From Miltoncostaea marina (GTDB taxonomy: Bacteria > Actinomycetota > Thermoleophilia > Miltoncostaeales > Miltoncostaeaceae), in the NCBI RefSeq assembly GCF_018141525.1, contig NZ_CP064655.1, forward strand, positions 806,001-870,000: a stretch of 64,000 nt of DNA, read 5' to 3'. A program made the translations under genes and the position numbers. Within the stretch, counting starts at the first letter, position 1. Every line of letters begins with the position of its first letter. The notes beneath the pieces are model-generated. The model was not told the DNA's origin. It worked only from the letters and a program-made list of their open reading frames with translations, and did no database searches. Below, in pieces: positions 6,974 through 17,700 of the stretch.

Positions 6974-8022
6974 AGAAGCGCATGCGCGCGATCCTGGCCG
7001 AGCGGGCCGCCGCGGACCCGGCGGCCGAGGCGCCGCCCGCCCGCTGGCCCGTTGCCGAGCCCTTCGCCATCGGCGGCCTGCGGCTGGAGAACCGGCTCGT
7101 GCAGGCGCCGCTCGCCGGCATCGCCAACTGGGCCTTCCGGCGCCAGTCGCGCCGCCACGGCGCGGGCCTGACCGTGTCCGAGATGATCGCCAGCTTCGGC
7201 ATCCGCTACGCCAACCGCAAGACGCTCGGGATGCTCGAGATCGCGGCCGACGAGCACCCGGTGGGCGTGCAGGTGTTCGGCGCCGACCGCGACGCGATGG
7301 TCGAGGCCGCCCTGGCCGTCGAGGCGGCGGGCGCGGACATGATCGACGTCAACATGGGCTGCCCGGTGCCCAAGATCTGCAAGACCGGCGCGGGCGCCGC
7401 GCTGCTGGCGGACCCCGAGGCCGCGGCCGCCATCGTGGAGGCCATGGCGCGGGCGGTGCGGGTGCCGGTGACGGTCAAGATGCGCCGCGGGCTCACCCCG
7501 GCCTCGTCCGACCCGGCGGAGACGGCCCGCCGCTTCGCGGCGGCCGGGGCCGCCGCGATCTGCTTCCACCCGCGGGCCGCGGCCGAGGAGTACGAGGGCC
7601 GCGCCGACCACCGCATCACCGCCGAGGTCGTGGCCGCGGTCGACGTGCCGGTCATCGCGAGCGGCGACATCGCGACCCCCGCCGACGCCCTGCGCGTGCT
7701 CGAGGGCACCGGCTGCGCGGCGATCGCCGTGGGCCGGGCCGCGCTCGGCTACCCGTGGACGTTCGGCGACCTGCTGCGCGGCGCGCGGCGGCCGCGCCCG
7801 TCGCTGGACGAGGTCATCGACGAGCTCGCCGCCTTCGCCGCCGACGCCCGCCTGGCCCTGGGCGACCAGCGGGTCGTCGGGTACATGCGCAAGTTCTATC
7901 CCTGGTACCTGGCGGGGCACGACGTGCACCCGGACGACCTCGCCGCATTGCTCACCCTGCCGACGCTCGACGCCGCGCTGGGGCGCCTGCGCTCCCTGGC
8001 CGCCGCGTCGGCGGCGGCTTGA
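6970..8022 (+). CDS. dusB: tRNA-dihydrouridine synthase (DusB-like)
   Basis: An FMN enzyme that reduces uridines in the tRNA D-loop. It has 350 residues in a TIM barrel with the family marks APLAGIANWAFRR, the active-site motif DVNMGCPVPKI with its catalytic cysteine, a VKMRRG strand, CFHPRAAAEEYEG, and the flavin phosphate site GDI then AVGRAALGYPW. A C-terminal helical domain begins near residue 270. The first 30 residues are a non-conserved basic and alanine-rich lead; the GTG start at 6970 is supported by overlap with the coaX stop. The promoter of greA overlaps its last codons. Confidence 0.94.
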   Translation: MKKRMRAILAERAAADPAAEAPPARWPVAEPFAIGGLRLENRLVQAPLAGIANWAFRRQSRRHGAGLTVSEMIASFGIRYANRKTLGMLEIAADEHPVGVQVFGADRDAMVEAALAVEAAGADMIDVNMGCPVPKICKTGAGAALLADPEAAAAIVEAMARAVRVPVTVKMRRGLTPASSDPAETARRFAAAGAAAICFHPRAAAEEYEGRADHRITAEVVAAVDVPVIASGDIATPADALRVLEGTGCAAIAVGRAALGYPWTFGDLLRGARRPRPSLDEVIDELAAFAADARLALGDQRVVGYMRKFYPWYLAGHDVHPDDLAALLTLPTLDAALGRLRSLAAASAAA

Positions 8023-8047
8023 TAACCGCTACGGGCGTAGCTACCTT
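8019..8047 (+). promoter_or_regulatory. Sigma-70-type promoter for greA
   Basis: TTGATA at 8019-8024 and TACCTT at 8042-8047 are separated by 17 bases, a clear housekeeping arrangement. It begins at the dusB stop codon and lies about 50 bases upstream of greA, showing that greA-lysS can be transcribed apart from the folate operon. Confidence 0.65.
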
Positions 8048-8098
8048 TCGGCGCCGCTCCGGGCCGACCCCCGCACGAAGACGAAGGAGACCCACCCG

Positions 8099-8587
8099 AT
8101 GGACCGCGAAGTGATCCTGACGGAAGAGGGCTACGCGAAGCTCAAGGAGGAGATCGAGTACCTCTCGACCACGAAGCGTCGCGAGGTCGCGGAGCGGATC
8201 AAGGAGGCGCGGGAGTTCGGCGACATCTCCGAGAACTCGGAGTACGACGACGCCAAGAACGAGCAGGCGCAGCTCTTCTACCGCATCCAGTCGCTCGAGC
8301 AGAAGCTCCGCAACGCCCGGGTGGTGGACACCGAGCACCTGTCGACCGACACGGTGTCGATCGGCGCGCACGTGACCCTCAAGGACACGAAGAGCAAGGC
8401 CACCCGCGAGTACTCGATCGTGGGTTCTGCCGAGGCCGACCCGAAGAACGGCCGCCTCTCCAACGAGAGCCCCGTCGGCAAGGCGCTGCTCGGCCGCAAG
8501 AAGGGCGACAAGGTCACCATCCCGACCCCGCGCGGGCCGCTCCAGTACCAGATCGTGGACATCCAGGCGGGTGATCACGACGGCTGA
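8099..8587 (+). CDS. greA: Transcription elongation factor GreA
   Basis: Binds the RNA polymerase secondary channel and stimulates cleavage of backtracked transcripts. It has 162 residues. An N-terminal antiparallel coiled coil (about 5-75) carries the tip motif GDISENSEYDDAKNEQ with the acidic residues that coordinate the catalytic magnesium. The C-terminal domain (about 80-160) has the expected VTLKD, SNESPVGKALLGRKKGD and final strand motifs. Its own promoter lies upstream. The end overlaps the lysS start by 17 bases, so translation of the two is probably coupled. Confidence 0.96.
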   Translation: MDREVILTEEGYAKLKEEIEYLSTTKRREVAERIKEAREFGDISENSEYDDAKNEQAQLFYRIQSLEQKLRNARVVDTEHLSTDTVSIGAHVTLKDTKSKATREYSIVGSAEADPKNGRLSNESPVGKALLGRKKGDKVTIPTPRGPLQYQIVDIQAGDHDG

Positions 8588-10070
8588 GGCCGCGCCGCCC
8601 GAGGGCGGGCTGCAGGCGCTCGTCGCCGAGCGCAGGGGCAAGGCCCAGGCGCTCCGCGAGGCGGGGATCGACCCGTTCCCCGCGCGCTTCCCCGGCCGCC
8701 GGGAGATCGCCGGCGTCCGCGCCGGCCACGAGGGGCTGCAGCCGGGCGAGCGCGGCGAGGAGGTCGTCCGCGTGGCCGGGCGGCTGGCCGCGCGCCGCGG
8801 CCAGGGCAAGGTGGCCTTCCTCGACCTGGACGACCGCAGCGGCCGCATCCAGCTGTGGGCCTCGGTCGACCGGCTGGGCGAGGAGGGCATGGCCGCCGTG
8901 CTCGACCTGGACCTGGGCGACATCCTCGGCGCGGCCGGCCCGGTCACGCGCACCCGCCGGGGCGAGCTGTCGGTGGCGCTCGACGAGGTGGTGCTGCTGG
9001 CCAAGGCGCTGCGGCCGCCGCCCGACAAGCACGCCGGCGTGCGCGACCCGGAGACGCGCTTCCGCCAGCGCTACCTCGAGCTCATGTCCGACCCGGACGC
9101 GCGCGAGGCCTTCATCACGCGCTCGAAGGCGATCGCCGCGGTGCGCCGCTTCCTCGACGGGCGCGGCTTCGTCGAGGTCGAGACGCCCACCCTGCAGCCG
9201 ATCTACGGCGGCGCGGCGGCGCGGCCGTTCATCACCCACCACAACGCGCTGGGCCGCGACCTCTACCTGCGGATCGCCACCGAGCTCTACCTCAAGCGCT
9301 GCATCGTCGGCGGCCTGGAGAAGGTCTACGAGCTCGGCAAGGACTTCCGCAACGAGGGCGTCAGCCACAAGCACAACCCCGAGTTCACGATGGTCGAGAC
9401 CTACGAGGCCTTCGCGGACTACCGCGACGTGATGGACATGCTGGAGCAGCTCGTGTCCAGCGTCGCGCGCGAGGCCACGGGCGGCACGAGCGTCGCGTGG
9501 AAGGGCGAGACCATCGACTTCGCGCCGCCGTGGCGGCGCCTCGACTTCCGCGACGCGCTGCGCGAGGCGAGCGGCGTCGACGTGCGCGAGCACCCCGACG
9601 AGGCGTCGCTGCGCGCCGCCATGCGCGCCGCCGGCCTCGACGCGCCCGACGGCGTGCCCTGGGCGAAGCTCGTCGACGGCATCCTCTCCCAGGCCCTCGA
9701 GCCGACCCTGATCCAGCCGACGATCCTCTACGACTACCCGCTCGAGCTGTCGCCGTTCGCGAAGCGCCACCCCGACGACCCCGCGATCGTGGAGCGCTTC
9801 GAGGCCTTCGCGGGCGGCATGGAGATCGCCAACGCGTTCACGGAGCTCAACGACCCCGACGACCAGCGTGAGCGCTTCGCCATGCAGGCGGCCGACCGCG
9901 AGGCGGGCGACGACGAGGCGCAGCCGACCGACGAGGACTTCCTCGCCGCGCTCGAGCACGGCATGCCGCCCACGGGCGGCCTCGGCCTGGGCATCGACCG
10001 CCTGGTGATGCTGCTGACCGACCGCCACAGCATCCGGGAGGTCGTGCTCTTCCCGGCCATGCGCTCCTAG
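8571..10070 (+). CDS. lysS: Lysyl-tRNA synthetase, class II
   Basis: Charges tRNA-Lys. It has 499 residues, the normal class II length. An N-terminal OB-fold anticodon-binding domain (VVRVAGRLAARRGQGKVAFLD, about 60-150) precedes the catalytic core. Motif 2 is seen as FRNEGVSHKHNPEFTMVE, and motif 3 as GLGLGIDRLVMLLTD near the C-terminus, ending in the class-typical EVVLFPAMR. The GTG start lies inside the end of greA. A greA-lysS pairing is frequent in actinobacteria. A hairpin follows the stop. Confidence 0.96.
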   Translation: MITTAEAAPPEGGLQALVAERRGKAQALREAGIDPFPARFPGRREIAGVRAGHEGLQPGERGEEVVRVAGRLAARRGQGKVAFLDLDDRSGRIQLWASVDRLGEEGMAAVLDLDLGDILGAAGPVTRTRRGELSVALDEVVLLAKALRPPPDKHAGVRDPETRFRQRYLELMSDPDAREAFITRSKAIAAVRRFLDGRGFVEVETPTLQPIYGGAAARPFITHHNALGRDLYLRIATELYLKRCIVGGLEKVYELGKDFRNEGVSHKHNPEFTMVETYEAFADYRDVMDMLEQLVSSVAREATGGTSVAWKGETIDFAPPWRRLDFRDALREASGVDVREHPDEASLRAAMRAAGLDAPDGVPWAKLVDGILSQALEPTLIQPTILYDYPLELSPFAKRHPDDPAIVERFEAFAGGMEIANAFTELNDPDDQRERFAMQAADREAGDDEAQPTDEDFLAALEHGMPPTGGLGLGIDRLVMLLTDRHSIREVVLFPAMRS

Positions 10071-10080
10071 CCGGTCCCGT

Positions 10081-10115
10081 TTCCCCGCCCGTGGCGGCGG
10101 GCACCCCTCGGGGAA
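10081..10115 (+). terminator. Candidate terminator after lysS
   Basis: TTCCCCG (10081-10087) pairs with CGGGGAA (10109-10115) around a GC-rich loop that can fold further. There is no T-tract, as is usual in high-GC actinobacteria. It sits 10 bases after the lysS stop. Confidence 0.45.
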
Positions 10116-10140
10116 CGGACCCGAGCGTGAGGAGACGGTC

Positions 10141-10323
10141 ATGGGCGAGGGCGAGCGGCAGGAGACGGCGGGCAAGCTCAAGGAGGCGGCCGGCGCCCTG
10201 ACGGGCGACGAGGAGCGCAAGCGCGAGGGCCGCGCCGACCAGGCCGGCGGGAAGGCCAAGCAGGCCGGCGAGAAGCTCCAGGAGGCGGCCTCCGACGCCG
10301 CCGACGCGCTGAAGCGCGCCTGA
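10141..10323 (+). CDS. CsbD-like stress protein
   Basis: A 60-residue, highly charged hydrophilic protein of the CsbD-like family, which is often induced by general stress but has no defined biochemical role. Two copies of the family pattern are visible: QETAGKLKEAAGALTGDEERKREG and QAGGKAKQAGEKLQEA. Low sequence complexity (Lys, Glu, Ala, Gly) suggests a helical or disordered protein. GAGGAG at 10129-10134 lies 6 bases ahead of the ATG. A second tiny gene follows 35 bases later. Confidence 0.88.
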   Translation: MGEGERQETAGKLKEAAGALTGDEERKREGRADQAGGKAKQAGEKLQEAASDAADALKRA

Positions 10324-10358
10324 TCCGGCGAACATCCCCGACACGAGGAGGTCCGACG

Positions 10359-10463
10359 ATGCGCAAGACCCTCTACGCCGGGCTCGGCATGCTGACCTGG
10401 AAGATGGGCAAGCGGTACCTGCGCCGCCGCGTGAACGGCATGCGGGCGGTCCTGCCGCGGTAG
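10359..10463 (+). CDS. Small basic protein, 34 residues, hypothetical
   Basis: A short reading frame with a very strong ribosome site, GAGGAGG at 10345-10351, 7 bases before ATG 10359. The peptide opens MRKTLYAGLGMLTWKMGKRY and continues LRRRVNGMRAVLPR: an amphipathic or weakly membrane-seeking N-terminal half and a strongly basic C-terminal half. I do not recognise a family. It probably shares a transcript with the CsbD-like gene and is followed by a hairpin terminator, which supports it being a real gene. Confidence 0.55.
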   Translation: MRKTLYAGLGMLTWKMGKRYLRRRVNGMRAVLPR

Positions 10464-10534
10464 TCAGGAGCCCGCTGACGACGTCGGCCACGCGTCCGCC
10501 GGCTGCGAACCGTCGCGCTCCGGCGTCCGCGTCA

Positions 10535-10559
10535 ACGCCGATGCAACCGGCATCGGTGT
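10535..10559 (+). terminator. Candidate terminator after the CsbD-like operon
   Basis: A 10-bp stem (10535-10544 with 10550-10559, one G-T pair) with a 5-base loop, centred on CCGATGC/GCATCGG. It lies 70 bases after the 34-residue gene and before the promoter of the S18 gene. Confidence 0.55.
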
Positions 10560-10667
10560 CGGCCGCGGCCATCCGGATCGCTCGGTTCTCGCCCGGCGGG
10601 CCGCGCGCCCGTCGTGCTTCAGCGTCTCCGAGGCGACCGGTCCGCGCGCCGGGCGCGGGCGCTGCGC

Positions 10668-10673
10668 TATAGT
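10668..10673 (+). promoter_or_regulatory. -10 box of the S18 gene
   Basis: TATAGT at 10668-10673, 35 bases before the ATG at 10709, is the only AT-rich hexamer in this gap and is close to consensus. No good -35 hexamer is visible 16-18 bases upstream. Confidence 0.5.
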
Positions 10674-10708
10674 GCCCGGCCGTCGCAGTACGAGAGACCG
10701 AGGAGCGG

Positions 10709-10987
10709 ATGGCGAAGCCACGAGGCCGGGCGAGATCCAAGACGAAGGGACGCAAGGGCGGCGCACCCGCGCAGCGCAAGCGCCGGCCGCAGCTCGCGGC
10801 CGAGGAGATCGACTGGAAGAACTACCCCTCGCTCCGCCGCTTCGTCAGCGAGCGCGGGAAGATCCGGTCGCGGCGGATCACCGGCCTGTCCCGCCGGCAG
10901 CAGTCGCTGGTCGCCAAGGCGGTCAAGCGCGCCCGCACGATGGGCCTGCTCGTCTACCCGGACCAGGACCGGCGCGTCAACCGCTAG
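10709..10987 (+). CDS. rpsR: Ribosomal protein bS18, solitary copy
   Basis: A small-subunit ribosomal protein. The core IDWKNYPSLRRFVSERGKI and RSRRITGLSRRQQSLVAKAV followed by KRARTMGLLVYP is unmistakably bS18. It has 92 residues with a 33-residue basic N-terminal extension (MAKPRGRARSKTKGRKGG) and no cysteines, so it is a zinc-free form. Unlike the normal rpsF-ssb-rpsR-rplI setting, it stands alone between a CsbD-like operon and clpC, with its own promoter and terminator. It may be a second, alternative copy; whether another rpsR exists lies outside this window. GAGGAG sits 3 bases before the ATG. Confidence 0.92.
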   Translation: MAKPRGRARSKTKGRKGGAPAQRKRRPQLAAEEIDWKNYPSLRRFVSERGKIRSRRITGLSRRQQSLVAKAVKRARTMGLLVYPDQDRRVNR

Positions 10988-11012
10988 CCCGTCCGCAGGT
11001 CCGCGGCCCTCC

Positions 11013-11049
11013 GAGGGCGCGATCATCATCGGGTGATGATCGCGCCCTC
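11013..11049 (+). terminator. Strong terminator after the S18 gene
   Basis: A perfect 16-bp inverted repeat (11013-11028 with 11034-11049) with a 5-base loop, 25 bases after the S18 stop. The stem begins GAGGGCGCGATCATCA. It is one of the strongest hairpins in the window and lacks a T-tract. Confidence 0.8.
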
Positions 11050-11239
11050 CGGCCGCCACAGAGCGAGGCCGCGGACCCCCTCCGGCGGGCGGGGGCGCGG
11101 CGCGGAGGCCGTGCTACCCTCTCGGGGCAGGCGGTCTCCCGCGACACACCTCGAAGTCCCGCACTCTCCAACGCCCGTCGTCCTTCGCCGGCGCGGTTTT
11201 CGCGTCTCCGGGGGCGGGTGAGCAGGAAGGGGAATCCCG

Positions 11240-13753
<2,514 letters not shown>

Positions 13754-13776
13754 CGATAGCCGAGACGGAGCGCCGC

Positions 13777-15144
13777 GTGGCGCAGTCACGCGCAAAGGCG
13801 GTCTACCTGTGTGGGGCCTGCGGACAGCAGGCCCCACGCTGGGTTGGGCGCTGCCCGGGCTGCGGAGAGTGGGGCACGGTCGCCGAGCAGGCGGCCGTCG
13901 CGCCGACGCGCGCCCGCGGGGCCGCGCTGGCCCCGGTCCCGGCGATCACGCGGCTGGCCGACCTGGTCGACGAGACGCCCGAGCGCATGGCCACCGGCAT
14001 CCCGGAGCTCGACCGCGTGCTCGGGGGCGGCCTCGTGCCCGGCTCGCTCGTGCTGCTCGGCGGCGAGCCCGGCATCGGCAAGAGCACCCTCGTGCTGCAG
14101 GCGCTCGCCAGCCTGGCCCGCGACGCCCGCGCCCTGCTCGTGACCGGCGAGGAGTCGGCGGTGCAGGTGCGCTCGCGCTCGGAGCGCCTCCGCTGCGACT
14201 GCGGCCCGGTCGAGGTGCTGGCCGAGACGCGCCTCGAGGCGGTGATCGCGGCGATCGAGGCCCACGCCCCGGCGGTCTGCGCGATCGACTCGGTGCAGAC
14301 CCTGGCCTCCGACATGGTGGAGGGCGCCCCCGGCGCCCCCAGTCAGGTGCGCCAGGCGACGGTCGAGCTGATGCGCGCCGCCAAGGAGCGCGGGGTCACC
14401 ATCCTGCTCGTCGGCCAGGTGACGAAGGACGGCGGGCTCGCGGGCCCGCGCACCCTGGAGCACCTCGTCGACTGCGTGCTGTCGTTCGAGGGCGACGACA
14501 TGCGTGCGCAGCGGGTGCTGCGCGCGACCAAGAACCGCTTCGGCTCGACCAACGAGACCGGGCTGTTCGAGATGCGCTCCACCGGCCTGGTGTCCGTGGA
14601 GGACCCGACGCGCCTGTACCTCGCCGAGGCGGGCGAGCGGGTGGGCTCGTGCGTCTTCCCGGCGATCGAGGGCAGCCGCGCGCTGCTCGTCGAGATCCAG
14701 GCCCTCGTGGGGCCCACCGAGATCGTGCCGCCGCGGCGCGTGGCGATCGGCGTCGACCGCACGCGGCTGGCGCAGGTCGTCGCGGTGCTCTCGCGGCACG
14801 CGGGTGTGCGTCTGGGTGACGCGGACGTGTTCGTCAGCGTTGCGGGAGGGGCTCGCGCCCTCGACCCCGCGGCCGACCTGGCCATGGCGCTGGCGATCAC
14901 GAGCGCGCACCGGGGCGTCCCGCTGGCGGCCGGGACGGCCGCCTTCGGGGAGCTGGGGCTGACCGGCGCGGTACGGCCGGCCGGCCACGGCATGCGGCGG
15001 CTGGCGGCCGCCGCGGCGCACGGCACGGAGGTCGCCGTGACGCCGCCCGTCGAGGTGAACGGGGAGGCGGGATCGCCGTCGCCCCGTCACGTCCACGCGA
15101 TCCCGGGGGTGCGGGAGGCCCTCGAGGTCGCCTTCGCCCGGTGA
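13777..15144 (+). CDS. radA: DNA repair protein RadA
   Basis: A branch-migration helicase-like protein in homologous recombination. It has 455 residues starting at GTG 13777 with GAGACGGAG 6 bases ahead. The N-terminal zinc finger CGACGQQAPRWVGRCPGC is followed by the RecA-like core with Walker A GEPGIGKST near residue 95, the RadA motif KNRFGSTNE near 253, and a C-terminal Lon-like domain (DADVFVSVAGGARALDPAAD). The gene order clpC-radA matches Bacillus, but DisA, which follows in Bacillus, is replaced here by carD. Confidence 0.96.
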   Translation: MAQSRAKAVYLCGACGQQAPRWVGRCPGCGEWGTVAEQAAVAPTRARGAALAPVPAITRLADLVDETPERMATGIPELDRVLGGGLVPGSLVLLGGEPGIGKSTLVLQALASLARDARALLVTGEESAVQVRSRSERLRCDCGPVEVLAETRLEAVIAAIEAHAPAVCAIDSVQTLASDMVEGAPGAPSQVRQATVELMRAAKERGVTILLVGQVTKDGGLAGPRTLEHLVDCVLSFEGDDMRAQRVLRATKNRFGSTNETGLFEMRSTGLVSVEDPTRLYLAEAGERVGSCVFPAIEGSRALLVEIQALVGPTEIVPPRRVAIGVDRTRLAQVVAVLSRHAGVRLGDADVFVSVAGGARALDPAADLAMALAITSAHRGVPLAAGTAAFGELGLTGAVRPAGHGMRRLAAAAAHGTEVAVTPPVEVNGEAGSPSPRHVHAIPGVREALEVAFAR

Positions 15145-15183
15145 GCCGGGCTGTCATGTCGATGACGAACGAGGGGTGAGCGG

Positions 15184-15729
15184 TTGTACGAGGTCGGAGA
15201 CAAGGTCGTCTACCCGCACCACGGCGCGGGGAAGATCGTCAAGAAGGAGCTGAAGGAGATCCTCGGGCAGCGCCGCGAGTACCTCACGATCCAGATCCTC
15301 TACAACGACATGACCGTGATGGTCCCCTGCGAGAACGCCGAGGCCGCCGGCCTGCGCAAGGTGATCGCCGAGGAGACGGTCGACGAGGTGCTGGCCGTGC
15401 TCCGCGATGACGGCACCCAGATGCCGAAGAACTGGAACCGGCGCTTCAAGCACAACCGCGACAAGATCAAGACCGGCGACATCTTCGAGCTGGCCGAGGT
15501 GGTGCGGAACCTGTCGATCCGCGACCTCGACAAGGGCCTGTCCACCGGCGAGAAGCAGATGTTCGGCCGTGCCAAGAAGATCCTCGCGAGCGAGCTGATG
15601 TACGCGCGCGACATGGAGGAGCAGGAGGCCATCGACTTCCTGGAGAACCTCCTGGAGGACATCGGCGGCCGGCGCGCCGGCGCGACCGCGAAGGGCGGCA
15701 AGAAGGGCGCCGAGGCGCTCGTCGACTAG
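15184..15729 (+). CDS. carD: CarD-family transcriptional regulator
   Basis: Binds the RNA polymerase beta lobe and stabilises open promoter complexes; in mycobacteria it is essential and tunes rRNA transcription. It has 181 residues. The Tudor-like RNA polymerase-interaction domain starts at the N-terminus (YEVGDKVVYPHHGAGKIVKK), and a helical DNA-binding domain follows (about 70-160), including NWNRRFKHNRDKIKTGD. The start is TTG 15184, chosen because GAGGGG at 15171-15176 is 7 bases ahead and the N-terminal motif begins at once. A Lys/Gly/Ala tail ends the protein. A strong hairpin follows. Confidence 0.95.
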   Translation: MYEVGDKVVYPHHGAGKIVKKELKEILGQRREYLTIQILYNDMTVMVPCENAEAAGLRKVIAEETVDEVLAVLRDDGTQMPKNWNRRFKHNRDKIKTGDIFELAEVVRNLSIRDLDKGLSTGEKQMFGRAKKILASELMYARDMEEQEAIDFLENLLEDIGGRRAGATAKGGKKGAEALVD

Positions 15730-15736
15730 CAGCCGC

Positions 15737-15767
15737 GCGGGGGCGCCGGCGCGGCCGGCGTCCCCGC
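15737..15767 (+). terminator. Terminator after carD
   Basis: A 14-bp stem (15737-15750 with 15754-15767, one G-T pair) and a 3-base loop, 7 bases past the carD stop. It is followed by only a few Ts. Confidence 0.75.
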
Positions 15768-15895
15768 CATTGCTGCCGATCCGGCGGCGCGGGGTACCGT
15801 TGGGGCGGAGGTGGGCGCAAGAACGGACACGGAGAAGGGGCCAGCGGGATGACGGGGGTTCCGCCCGCCGATCGGGCGACACGAGGGGTGACGGG

Positions 15896-16939
15896 GTGCT
15901 GATCGCCGTCAGCCGGGTCGTCCTCGCCGTCATCTGCGGCCTCGGCGCCTACCAGGCGGGGTCCGCACTCCCCCTGGACGACTGGCTCTCCTCCCCGTGG
16001 GACTACGTCGCCTGGGCGGCCGCCACCGTGGTGGCGGCGTTGGTCGGCTGGCTGGTGGGCGGCCTGCTGGGCCGCCTCCTGCGCGACCGCATGGGCGCCA
16101 TCGAGCGGGCGGCGGACCGCCGCTCGGCGGCGGAGCTGACCGTCGGCGCGCTGGGGCTGGTGGTGGGCCTCGTCGCCGCGGCGCTGGCTGGCGTGGCCGT
16201 GGCGCGGCTGCCGATCATCGGGCCCTACCTGCTGCTGCCCGTGGTGCTGATCGTGGCGTACGTCTTCAGCCGCGTCGCCGCCCGCAAGCACGTCGACATC
16301 CTGCGGCTGGTCGGGATCCGCTCCCGCTCGGGTCAGCCGGCGCCGACCCGGCTCATCGACACCAGCGCGATCATCGACGGCCGGCTGGCGGACATCATGC
16401 GCACCCGCTTCCTGTCGGGCGCGATCGTCATCCCCGACTTCGTGCTCGAGGAGCTGCAGCGGGTGGCCGACTCGTCCGACGCCCTCAAGCGCGCCCGCGG
16501 CCGCCGGGGCCTGGAGATCGTGGAGGAGCTGAAGGCCACTGCCAACGGCGGGTTCGCCGTGCGCGGCGGCGAGTACCCCGGGGCCGAGGGCGTCGACGCC
16601 AAGCTGGTGCGGATGGCGCAGGAGGCGGGCGCCTCCATCGTCACGGTGGACTACAACCTCAACAAGGTCGCCGGCATCCAGGGCGTCGAGGTGCTGAACG
16701 TCAACGAGCTGGCCAACGCGCTGCGCCCCGCGGTGCTGCCGGGCGAGCCGCTCACGGTGAAGGTGATCCGCGAGGGGCGCGAGTACGACCAGGGCGTCGG
16801 CTACCTGCAGGACGGCACGATGGTCGTCGTGGAGGGCGGCCGCGGCTCGGTGGGCGCGGAGGTGACGGTCGAGGTGACCAGCATGCTCCAGAGCCCCTCG
16901 GGCAAGATGATCTTCGCCCGGCTGCCGGCCGGGGGCTGA
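15896..16939 (+). CDS. PIN-TRAM domain membrane protein (YacL-like)
   Basis: A 347-residue protein with four hydrophobic segments in the first 130 residues, a PIN nuclease domain (about 145-275; acidic residues in TRLIDTSAIIDGRLADI, PDFVLEELQ and VDYNLNKVAGIQGVEVLN) and a C-terminal TRAM domain (about 283-345; REGREYDQGVGYLQDGTMVVVE). This matches YacL, conserved next to radA and ispD in firmicutes and actinobacteria. Its RNA substrate is unknown. The start GTG 15896 is chosen for GAGGGG 7 bases ahead and for beginning just before the first membrane segment. An earlier in-frame start would add about 40 residues with no visible signal. Confidence 0.9.
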   Translation: MLIAVSRVVLAVICGLGAYQAGSALPLDDWLSSPWDYVAWAAATVVAALVGWLVGGLLGRLLRDRMGAIERAADRRSAAELTVGALGLVVGLVAAALAGVAVARLPIIGPYLLLPVVLIVAYVFSRVAARKHVDILRLVGIRSRSGQPAPTRLIDTSAIIDGRLADIMRTRFLSGAIVIPDFVLEELQRVADSSDALKRARGRRGLEIVEELKATANGGFAVRGGEYPGAEGVDAKLVRMAQEAGASIVTVDYNLNKVAGIQGVEVLNVNELANALRPAVLPGEPLTVKVIREGREYDQGVGYLQDGTMVVVEGGRGSVGAEVTVEVTSMLQSPSGKMIFARLPAGG

Positions 16940-16957
16940 GCCCGCCGGGGCCCGCGC

Positions 16958-17680
16958 TCAGGCGGCGGCGCCCACCAGCCGCAGCGCCAGCCCCACGCCG
17001 GCGTGGGGCACGTCGGCCGGCACGCCCTCGTGCTTGGCGAAGACGTGCACCGGCCGGTCCGCCGCCTCGCGCTCGAGCAGCGCCCGCCAGCCGTCGACCG
17101 CGTCGTCGGGGTAGGCGTCGGCGCGCAGGCGCACGTAGGCGAGCGGCCCCTCGGGCAGGCGGTCGAGCACGGCGCCGCGCGTCTCGGCCACGCACACGGT
17201 GCCGCCGGCGGCCGCGATGCGCTCCTCCACCTCGGGCGCGCGCCACGAGTCGTGGCGGAACTCCATCGCGACCGGCAGCCCCGGCGGCAGGCACGCGAGC
17301 AGGTCGGCGAGCGCGCCGTCGTCCCGCTCGCGCGTCGGCGGCAGCTGCACCAGCACGGCGCCCAGCCGGTCGCCGAGGCCGGTGAGCGACTCGAGGAAGC
17401 GCTCGAGGAACTCGGCGCCGCCCTCGTGGGGCGGCAGGGCCCGGGCGTGGGTCAGGCGCCGGTGGACCTTCGCGGCGAAGCGGAAGCCTGGCGGGGTCGC
17501 CTCCGCCCACCGCGTGACGGTCGACTCGGACTGCAGCCGGTAGAAGGTCGCGTTGATCTCGCAGGCGGTCAGGAGCCCCGAGTAGTGCTCCAGGAAGCGC
17601 GACTGCGGCACGCCGGGCGGGTAGAAGGCGGGCCGCCACTCCGGGTAGGCCCAGCCCGAGGTCCCGACGTGGAGGCTCAT
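16958..17680 (-). CDS. DUF72 family protein
   Basis: A 240-residue TIM-barrel-like DUF72 (YecE-type) protein; its biochemical role is unknown. Visible hallmarks are HVGTSGWAYPEWRPAFYPPG at the start, NATFYRLQSESTVTRW, FRFAAKVHRRLTH, VLVQLPP and MEFRHDSW. The start is placed at the ATG at 17680, from which the family motif begins almost at once and AGGA lies upstream; upstream in-frame ATGs would only add low-complexity residues. It interrupts the otherwise plus-strand cluster between the PIN-TRAM gene and ispD, with a 20-base divergent gap to ispD. Confidence 0.9.
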   Translation of the reverse strand: MSLHVGTSGWAYPEWRPAFYPPGVPQSRFLEHYSGLLTACEINATFYRLQSESTVTRWAEATPPGFRFAAKVHRRLTHARALPPHEGGAEFLERFLESLTGLGDRLGAVLVQLPPTRERDDGALADLLACLPPGLPVAMEFRHDSWRAPEVEERIAAAGGTVCVAETRGAVLDRLPEGPLAYVRLRADAYPDDAVDGWRALLEREAADRPVHVFAKHEGVPADVPHAGVGLALRLVGAAA

Positions 17681-17700
17681 GCCTGGCATCCTGCTCGGCG

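Noticed and set aside
11121-11239. HspR, CtsR or ClgR operator in the clpC leader
   Set aside because: No convincing match to the known heat-shock repressor or ClgR sites could be found by eye.
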